DNA of 64,000 nt, from NCBI GenBank assembly GCA_903924465.1, contig CAIYBN010000142.1, positions 46,667-110,666 of the forward strand, written 5' to 3'. The translations under genes and the position numbers were made by a program. The notes beneath the pieces were generated by a model. That model was not told the DNA's origin. It saw only the letters and a program-made list of their open reading frames with translations, and searched no databases. Source of the DNA: an uncultured Myxococcales bacterium (GTDB lineage Bacteria > Myxococcota_A > UBA9042). Shown here one piece after another: positions 58,708 through 64,000 of the stretch (position 1 is its first letter; the number at the start of each line of letters is the position of its first letter).

Positions 58708-59637
58708 ATGACCGAACCCTACCAGCACCCCACCGCACTCGGCGACGTCGCCGCGCGGCAACTCGCGAACGCGACCAAGACCGTCGCCCAACACGCCAAC
58801 ATCACGCCGCGCTGGCTGACGCATCTGCTGCAGTGGGTGCCGGTGGAAGCCGGTATCTACCGCCTGAACCGGGTCAAGGATGCCGACAACGTCAACGTCG
58901 CCTGTGGCGGGCGCGATGAACGAGAACTGCCGCAAACGTTTGTCGACTACGTCGAGAATCCGCGTGAGTACCTGCTGACGGCCGTGAACACGGTGCTGGA
59001 CGTGCACACCCGCGTTTCGGACCTGTACAGCAGTCCGTACAACCAGATCAGTGAACAGCTCCGCCTGACAATTGAGTCCATCAAGGAACGTCAGGAGTCG
59101 GAGCTCATCAACAACAAGGAATATGGCCTGCTGCACAACATCGCGCCCAAACAGCGCATCAAGACATTGTTGGGGCCGCCGACGCCCGATGATCTGGACG
59201 AGTTGCTGACGTTGGTCTGGAAAGAGCCCGGTTTTCTGCTCGCACACCCCAGGACCATCGCCGCGTTTGGCCGCGAATGCACGCGCCGCGGAGTGCCACC
59301 GCCGACAGTTGGCCTCTTCGGCTCGCAGTTCATTACGTGGCGCGGCGTTCCCCTCATCCCATCGGACAAGGTGCCAATTGTCAAGGGAAAGTCCAGCATT
59401 GTGTTGGTGCGGACCGGCGAAGGTCGCCAAGGCGTCGTCGGTCTGTACCAGCCGAACCTGCCGGGCGAGCAGAGCCCGGGGCTGTCGGTGCGTTTCATGG
59501 GCATCGATCACCGCGCCATCGCGTCGTATCTCGTCTCTCTCTACTGCTCGCTGGCCGTGTTGACCGATGACGCCATTGCCGTCCTCGAAGATGTGGAGAT
59601 TGGCAAATACCATGACTACAAGCCCGAATACCGCTGA
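58708..59637 (+). CDS. srpI: family 2A encapsulin shell protein (SrpI-like)
   Basis: The HK97-fold shell protomer of a protein nanocompartment. The 309-residue length and sequence blocks DVAARQLANATKTV, WLTHLLQWVPVEAGIYR, TRVSDLYSSPYNQISEQL and ESIKERQESELINN match the cyanobacterial SrpI family (family 2A), known to self-assemble into icosahedral shells that enclose cysteine desulfurase. No cyclic-nucleotide-binding insertion is present, which separates it from family 2B. GGAG lies eight bases before the ATG. The 3' end overlaps the desulfurase gene by 26 bases, so shell and cargo are coupled. Expression is probably driven by the sigma-54 promoter just upstream. Confidence 0.95.
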   Translation: MTEPYQHPTALGDVAARQLANATKTVAQHANITPRWLTHLLQWVPVEAGIYRLNRVKDADNVNVACGGRDERELPQTFVDYVENPREYLLTAVNTVLDVHTRVSDLYSSPYNQISEQLRLTIESIKERQESELINNKEYGLLHNIAPKQRIKTLLGPPTPDDLDELLTLVWKEPGFLLAHPRTIAAFGRECTRRGVPPPTVGLFGSQFITWRGVPLIPSDKVPIVKGKSSIVLVRTGEGRQGVVGLYQPNLPGEQSPGLSVRFMGIDHRAIASYLVSLYCSLAVLTDDAIAVLEDVEIGKYHDYKPEYR

Positions 59638-61420
59638 GCCGCAGGGCGCGGGCTTTCCTGACGTCGACGTCCTGGCCCGGCTTGCCAACGAGCTTTTCCG
59701 CACTGTGCCGCTGCGTTCCGCGCCAGCTGAGGCGGAGGTCCTGCCTCCGCGCGGCGGCGCGCAAAACGGCTTGGACGACCGAGTTGCCTTTTCGCATCCG
59801 GACAGCATTGCAGGCGGCGTTGGCGCTGGCGGTTCCCCACCGTTGGCCGCGGCGTTTCCACCGTCGCCGGGCCTGTCTGGCCCCATCGAGCGGACGGGCA
59901 GTGTGCCCGCCATCGGGTCGGCTGTGCGTCCCACTGCCTTATCCAGTGTCGCGGGTCGCGGCTCAGAATCGACGCCCTGGCTGGCGGGATTTCCCGGTGT
60001 GTCAGCACCGTTCGCACCCGCATTGGACGACGCCAGCTTGCGGGCACTCCTCCCGCCCGCTTCGGTACGATCGGCGCCCCAGCTACCGGCCGGGTCTGCA
60101 TCTTTCTACTTTTTGGAGCATGGGCGGCCAGACGCAACGCGCATCGCGGCCAACAAGCCCGTCGCGCCGCACCTCAGTGGCGTGGCCCCGCTCGACGTAC
60201 ACCTCATCCGCCGCGATTTTCCAATCCTCAGCGAGCGGGTGAACGGCAAACAGCTGATCTGGCTGGACAACGCCGCCACGACGCAGAAGCCGCGGCAGGT
60301 CATGGAGCGACTAACCCACTTCTACACGCACGAGAATTCCAACATCCACCGCGCGGCGCACGAACTGGCCGCAAGGGCGACGGATGCCTACGAACTGGCG
60401 CGGGAAAAGGCTCGCGGATTCCTGCATGCGCGCTCGGCCAACGAGATCGTGTTCGTCCGCGGCGCGACCGAGGCGATCAACCTTGTGGCGCAGAGTTGGG
60501 GGCGGCAGTTCATCGGCAAGGACGATGAAATCGTGGTGAGCGAGCTTGAACACCACGCCAACATCGTCCCGTGGCAGCAATTGATCGCCGCGACGGGTGC
60601 CAAGCTGCGCGTGATTCCTGTGGATGACGATGGTCAACTGCGCCTTGACGCCTACGCCGAGTTGCTGGGACCGCGCACCAAACTCGTGTCCGTCACGCAG
60701 GTGTCCAACGCGCTGGGAACCGTCACGCCGGTGCAGCAAGTGGTCGAACTCGCGCATGCGGCAGGCGCGCGGGTACTGGTCGACGGCGCGCAGGCTGTGT
60801 CGCACATGCCCGTGGACGTCGTCGCCCTGAATGCCGACTGGTACGTTTTTTCCGGACACAAGGTCTTCGGTCCGACCGGCATCGGTGTTCTGTACGGCAA
60901 GGAAGCCCTGCTCAACGAGACGCAGCCGTGGCAAGGCGGCGGCAACATGATTGAGGACGTGACGTTCGAACAGACGCGCTATCAGAAGGCGCCCGCACGG
61001 TTTGAGGCAGGTACAGGCAACATCGCGGATGCTGTCGGGTTGGGCGCGGCGATCGATTACGTGACGGCGATCGGCATGGAGAAGATCGCCGCATACGAGC
61101 ACGGCCTGCTGGAATATGGCACCTGGCTCCTCAGAGGAATTCCGGGCCTACGGCTCATTGGCACCGCGAGAGAGAAGGCCAGTGTGCTGTCGTTCGTGCT
61201 CGATGGCTTCAAGACCGAGGAAGTCGGCGCGGCGCTGAACGGTCAAGGCATCGCCGTGCGCTCCGGACATCACTGCGCACAGCCCATCCTGCGCCGCTTC
61301 GGCGTTGAGGCGACCGTCCGTCCCTCGCTGGCGTTCTACAACACGTGCGCCGAGCTCGACTCCCTCGCCGCGGCGATTCACCGACTGCGCGGCCGGAAGT
61401 CGTCGATTCAAGTCGGCTGA
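59612..61420 (+). CDS. encapsulin-cargo cysteine desulfurase (SufS-type) with N-terminal targeting extension
   Basis: A 602-residue PLP enzyme releasing sulfur from cysteine. Residues ~196-602 are a complete SufS-like domain: LDNAATTQKP near the start, Schiff-base Lys417 in FSGHKVFGPTG and catalytic Cys555 in RSGHHCAQP. The first ~195 residues are Pro/Ala/Gly/Ser-rich and look disordered, with short conserved-looking islands (VLARLANELFRTVP, DDASLRALLP, ASFYFLEHG). In family 2A encapsulin systems such an extension directs the enzyme into the shell. The ATG at 59612 lies inside the encapsulin gene. No sufBCD or sulfur acceptor gene is adjacent. Confidence 0.94.
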   Translation: MTTSPNTAEPQGAGFPDVDVLARLANELFRTVPLRSAPAEAEVLPPRGGAQNGLDDRVAFSHPDSIAGGVGAGGSPPLAAAFPPSPGLSGPIERTGSVPAIGSAVRPTALSSVAGRGSESTPWLAGFPGVSAPFAPALDDASLRALLPPASVRSAPQLPAGSASFYFLEHGRPDATRIAANKPVAPHLSGVAPLDVHLIRRDFPILSERVNGKQLIWLDNAATTQKPRQVMERLTHFYTHENSNIHRAAHELAARATDAYELAREKARGFLHARSANEIVFVRGATEAINLVAQSWGRQFIGKDDEIVVSELEHHANIVPWQQLIAATGAKLRVIPVDDDGQLRLDAYAELLGPRTKLVSVTQVSNALGTVTPVQQVVELAHAAGARVLVDGAQAVSHMPVDVVALNADWYVFSGHKVFGPTGIGVLYGKEALLNETQPWQGGGNMIEDVTFEQTRYQKAPARFEAGTGNIADAVGLGAAIDYVTAIGMEKIAAYEHGLLEYGTWLLRGIPGLRLIGTAREKASVLSFVLDGFKTEEVGAALNGQGIAVRSGHHCAQPILRRFGVEATVRPSLAFYNTCAELDSLAAAIHRLRGRKSSIQVG

Positions 61421-61527
61421 ACGCCCAGTTGCAAGCACGCCGTCCCGCCAGATGAATCCGCCGCGGCGAGTTGTACGTCTGCCGTGATGCGCGCACCGCA
61501 ATGATGGGTCACCGCTCGCCTTGAGAT

Positions 61528-61571
61528 GGCCGTGACGGCCTGGCTCTGGTCGTCACGGCCAACCGCGACGG
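61528..61571 (+). promoter_or_regulatory. paired palindrome, second copy (candidate UAS or terminator hairpin)
   Basis: CCGTGACGG at 61530-61538 and TCGTCACGG at 61550-61558 repeat the element at 58533 with the same 20-bp start-to-start spacing. A further 8-of-9 match (CCGCGACGG) is at 61563. The flanks extend the arms to a perfect 10-bp inverted repeat, GGCCGTGACG/CGTCACGGCC. It lies 110-150 bp upstream of the second sigma-54 promoter. A transcript terminator for the desulfurase is the main alternative, but there is no T-run. Confidence 0.55.
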
Positions 61572-61677
61572 GCAACGGGCGTGCGATGCGAGACGGGTCG
61601 GCGCGCTGTCAGACAGAACGACCAAATCCCTACTTTTGAAATAGGAAATTATCTTATTAGGACCATTTTGGTCGGAT

Positions 61678-61693
61678 TGGCACCGTCCTTGCA
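61678..61693 (+). promoter_or_regulatory. sigma-54 (-24/-12) promoter of the exported binding-protein operon
   Basis: TGGCAC-N5-TTGCA, with ten bases between GG (61679-61680) and GC (61691-61692), is a near-perfect RpoN site. It ends 62 bases before the ATG at 61756. Confidence 0.82.
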
Positions 61694-61755
61694 GCCTTCC
61701 TCGCTGCGCCTTCCGCGCGCCGTCGTTGTAACGGCCTCGACCCAAGGAGTGTTCC

Positions 61756-63021
61756 ATGCCGCGTCTGTCCCGAGTGCCATCGCCCCCGCAAGGCGGCCCG
61801 CAAGTGCGCCAGCATCCTTCCAGCCTCCATGGCCCCCGCGCGTGTCTGCGCGCGTGGCTGGGTGTGCTCGCCTGCCTGTGCACGTTGGGCGCGACGCGGG
61901 CGCACGCGGCGAATCCGACCTGTGCGAGCCTGCCGGGTGCCATCTACGGCACGGGCGGTAGCGCGACCCAGCCGTTCATCGGCAAGTACGCGGCCGCGCT
62001 GGCCGGACTGGCCACCCCGGTTACCGTTGTCTATCAGGCGCCGGGGGCGTGCGTGGCGATGGCCGCGCTCGGGAACCCATCGGCAAACCTGCTGAAAGGC
62101 ACCGCGACGTACTGGAACACCGCGGGCAAAGCGCTCACGTGTGACTTGCCGCTTGCGGGCATCGCCGCTGATTTTGGCGCGATGGGCGTCTACGCAACTT
62201 CCTGCCCGGGCGTCACGCAAATCCCTGCTGGCGTCGGCGACTTCCTTGGCGTCATCAGCTCGTGGAACTTCATCGTTCCGAACAACTCTACGCAGCAGTC
62301 CATCAGCGCAGAAGCGGCGTACTTCGTGTTCGGCTACGGCGCGGCAGGCGGCGTGGACCCGTGGACCACGGAATCCGCGCTCGCCATTCGCAACGCCACG
62401 TCGGCGGCGACGGTCGTGATTTCCATCGCCACGGGCATTCCCGCCAACAAGTTCAAGGGCGTCGACGCCAAGACGAATCAAGGATCGGTGAACAACATCA
62501 TCGCGGTCAGCAATCCGGAGACGGCGCTCGGCTACTGCTCGGGCGAGGTCGCGGACGCCAATCGCAATGTGGCGCGCACCTTGGCTTATCAGCACTTTGG
62601 CCAGAGCACGGGCTACTGGCCAGATTCGTCGGCGACGGCGTTTGACAAGCGCGGTGTGCGCGAAGGCGAGTACTTCCTGTGGACGTCCACGCACCTTTTT
62701 GCCTTCGTCGACAGCGGTGGCGTGCCGACCAATCCGAATATCGCCAAGTTCATCGGCTACTTCGCCGGCACCCTGCCCGCGCCCCCCAGCGTGAACCTGC
62801 TCGACCTGACCATCGCCAACGGCAACATCCCGCAATGCGCAATGCACGTCTGGCGCGACGGTGACCTGGCGCCGCTCTACAGCTATCAGCCGCCGACGCC
62901 TTGCGGCTGCTACTTCGACTTCAAGGCCACTGGCAGCACGTCCTGCACGCCCTGCACGACCAACGGCGACTGCCCGTCGGCCAGCCCCGTTTGCCGCTAC
63001 GGCTTCTGCGAGGTGCAGTGA
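61756..63021 (+). CDS. exported PstS-like solute-binding-fold protein with Cys-rich tail
   Basis: A 421-residue secreted protein. The N-terminus has a long polar leader, then a signal-type helix LGVLACLCTLGATRAHA with cleavage expected after AHA. The segment GTGGSATQPFIGKYAAAL resembles the N-terminal ligand loop of phosphate-binding PstS-type proteins, and the overall pattern suggests a type II periplasmic-binding fold. The last ~35 residues form a Cys-rich tail (CTPCTTNGDCPSASPVC), unusual for a free transporter subunit. No ABC permease or ATPase genes follow in the window. AAGGAG lies seven bases before the ATG. The ligand is unknown. Confidence 0.7.
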   Translation: MPRLSRVPSPPQGGPQVRQHPSSLHGPRACLRAWLGVLACLCTLGATRAHAANPTCASLPGAIYGTGGSATQPFIGKYAAALAGLATPVTVVYQAPGACVAMAALGNPSANLLKGTATYWNTAGKALTCDLPLAGIAADFGAMGVYATSCPGVTQIPAGVGDFLGVISSWNFIVPNNSTQQSISAEAAYFVFGYGAAGGVDPWTTESALAIRNATSAATVVISIATGIPANKFKGVDAKTNQGSVNNIIAVSNPETALGYCSGEVADANRNVARTLAYQHFGQSTGYWPDSSATAFDKRGVREGEYFLWTSTHLFAFVDSGGVPTNPNIAKFIGYFAGTLPAPPSVNLLDLTIANGNIPQCAMHVWRDGDLAPLYSYQPPTPCGCYFDFKATGSTSCTPCTTNGDCPSASPVCRYGFCEVQ

Positions 63022-63770
63022 TGCGCAATCAACGCTACGCAAGGACGCACAATATCATGAAGTTGCTGCCTATTTTCGCCATTTCCTCGCTGTTCCTGCT
63101 GTCGGCCTGCGGCTCGACGGCCGACGGTACAAAAACCATCAAGATCGAAGATGACGCGACCGTGGGCGATGATCTCGGCGCGTCGGACATCGGCGCGGAT
63201 GCGACATCCACCCAGGACGGCAAGTCGAATGACGTCAGCACGTTGGACGTGAAATCCTGGCCCGATGGCCTGGCGCCGGACGGCTTTGACGTGAACCTCG
63301 GCGAGTTGGCATTGGAAGATGCCGTCCTGGATGACGCCACCGATCAGGGCGGCGACGACACCGGCGGCAGTTCGCTGGACGTGAAGTCGTGGCCAGACGG
63401 CATTGCCCCGGACGCCGGACCAGATGCCATCGTCGTGGATGTCGTCGTGGACGTCATTGGCATTGACGTGTCTGCAGTGGACACGTCGATCGACAGCAGC
63501 GGCTTGGACGTGAAGAGCCTGCCTGACACTTTTGGAACGGACGCCGGTCCGGACATCAAAGTCGACATTGGCACTTCCGACACCGGCCCGGACACGAGCG
63601 TCGCGGACGTGCCGGTGAATTGCGCCGGTGCGGGTGGCTGCTACGCCTGCCCGCCGACGAGCACGCTGCAGTTCTTGAACCAGTGCAATACGCTGAGTTC
63701 CGCGCCGTTTGACAACAAGGCCCGCCTGCCGCTGCTCAAAGCGGACGGCACGTTGCCTCCCTTGCCGTAA
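63021..63770 (+). CDS. lipoprotein with three internal LDVKSWPDG repeats
   Basis: A 249-residue predicted lipoprotein (lipobox SACG after KLLPIFAISSLFLL). The mature part is extremely rich in Asp, Val and Ser. Three copies of an LDVKS(W/L)PD unit occur, encoded from about 63243, 63375 and 63504 (spacing 132 and 129 bases). The C-terminus has a short Cys-containing segment and ends LKADGTLPPLP. The ATG at 63021 shares a base with the upstream stop (TGATG), suggesting coupling; 63057 is an alternative start giving a tighter signal peptide. The function is unknown, but it is probably the surface partner of the upstream exported protein. Confidence 0.75.
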   Translation: MRNQRYARTHNIMKLLPIFAISSLFLLSACGSTADGTKTIKIEDDATVGDDLGASDIGADATSTQDGKSNDVSTLDVKSWPDGLAPDGFDVNLGELALEDAVLDDATDQGGDDTGGSSLDVKSWPDGIAPDAGPDAIVVDVVVDVIGIDVSAVDTSIDSSGLDVKSLPDTFGTDAGPDIKVDIGTSDTGPDTSVADVPVNCAGAGGCYACPPTSTLQFLNQCNTLSSAPFDNKARLPLLKADGTLPPLP

Positions 63771-64000
63771 CGGAATCATAGCTGATGCGCCGAGCTTTTC
63801 TCCGATTCACAGTGTTGCTTGCGGCCCTTCCCGGTCGCATAGCGCACGCCGACGACGTTGCCCACGCGATCCGCATCCAAATTCCTCAATTCTATCAAGC
63901 CATCACAGTCCTCCGCATCCACTGATCCGGTGTTTGCAGCACAGCGTGGACACGTGCGGCAGCGTCGAGCGCGTTTCGCGCCAGCCGTTGCGTCCAGGTC
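63771..64000. other. right-edge region, no confident gene
   Basis: A plus-strand ORF of 46 codons (63785-63925) would encode a signal-like peptide (MRRAFLRFTVLLAALPG). A minus-strand frame ending at 63776 is open to the window edge, with several Cys (RRCRTCPRC). They overlap in register, and codon bias favours neither clearly. One could be the end of a gene continuing to the right. Confidence 0.3.

Larger units (their letters stand above)
61421..61755. other. regulatory intergenic region (335 bp)
   Basis: This is the region between the desulfurase gene and the exported binding-protein gene. It holds a strong inverted repeat (61528-61560), an unusually AT-rich stretch at ~61625-61665 that could aid bending or IHF binding, and a sigma-54 promoter at 61678. 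No gene was seen. Confidence 0.75.

Overview
The window is GC-rich chromosomal DNA from a Gram-negative bacterium, most likely a myxobacterium-like (Myxococcota or 'deltaproteobacterial') lineage. This is inferred from several traits. There are many lipoproteins with Asp/Ala-rich linkers after the lipobox cysteine. There are long cysteine-rich repeat proteins of the 'CxDxNxCTxDSCD' and GCGDGYVN type, and a CGDDGCGGSCGxC module. A type IV pilus retraction ATPase and a proteobacterial-type GyrB with the large TOPRIM insertion are also present. No phage, insertion sequence, CRISPR array, rRNA or tRNA was recognised.

Layout. 1-7.4 kb (minus strand): respiratory complex I genes in the order nuoE-F-J-K-L-M-N, with nuoN cut by the left edge and no nuoG/H/I between F and J. 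7.6-8.4 kb: a sugar-1-phosphate nucleotidyltransferase. 8.4-25.8 kb (minus strand): a long run of closely spaced genes. In transcription order these are an M16 zinc protease fused to a long Ala/Lys/Glu coiled coil, a catalytically dead M16-like lipoprotein (ATGA overlap), a small HEAT-like exported protein, dapA, a PP2C phosphatase, a 2069-residue Cys-repeat/LamG lipoprotein and a pilT homologue with a cNMP-binding domain. 26-43 kb: housekeeping genes (aspS, dnaB, a eukaryote-like ileS, gyrB) mixed with lipoproteins, a class V aminotransferase, an acyltransferase and two NAD-binding epimerase-like proteins. 43.4-48.5 kb: a TPP enzyme, then a phnW-phnX-MFS operon for 2-aminoethylphosphonate degradation. 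48.6-54.8 kb: four surface lipoproteins (5'-nucleotidase-like, PHP-like, beta-propeller, helical-toroid-like). 54.8-57.1 kb (minus strand): an operon of a GNAT, a radical SAM-like protein and a PNPOx-fold protein.

The most notable part is 57.4-63.8 kb (plus strand). A TauD/CAS-like dioxygenase is followed by a family 2A encapsulin shell gene (SrpI-like), which overlaps a SufS-type cysteine desulfurase. The desulfurase carries a ~195-residue low-complexity N-terminal extension, the known cargo arrangement of these protein nanocompartments. A strong sigma-54 (-24/-12) promoter lies just upstream of the encapsulin gene. A second lies after the desulfurase, in front of an exported solute-binding-like protein and a lipoprotein with internal repeats. 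Both promoters are preceded by the same paired palindrome (CCGTGACGG, then YCGTCACGG, starts 20 bp apart). This suggests that the sulfur-related compartment and the downstream surface proteins respond to the same enhancer-binding regulator, although the same elements could instead be hairpins at the ends of the preceding genes.
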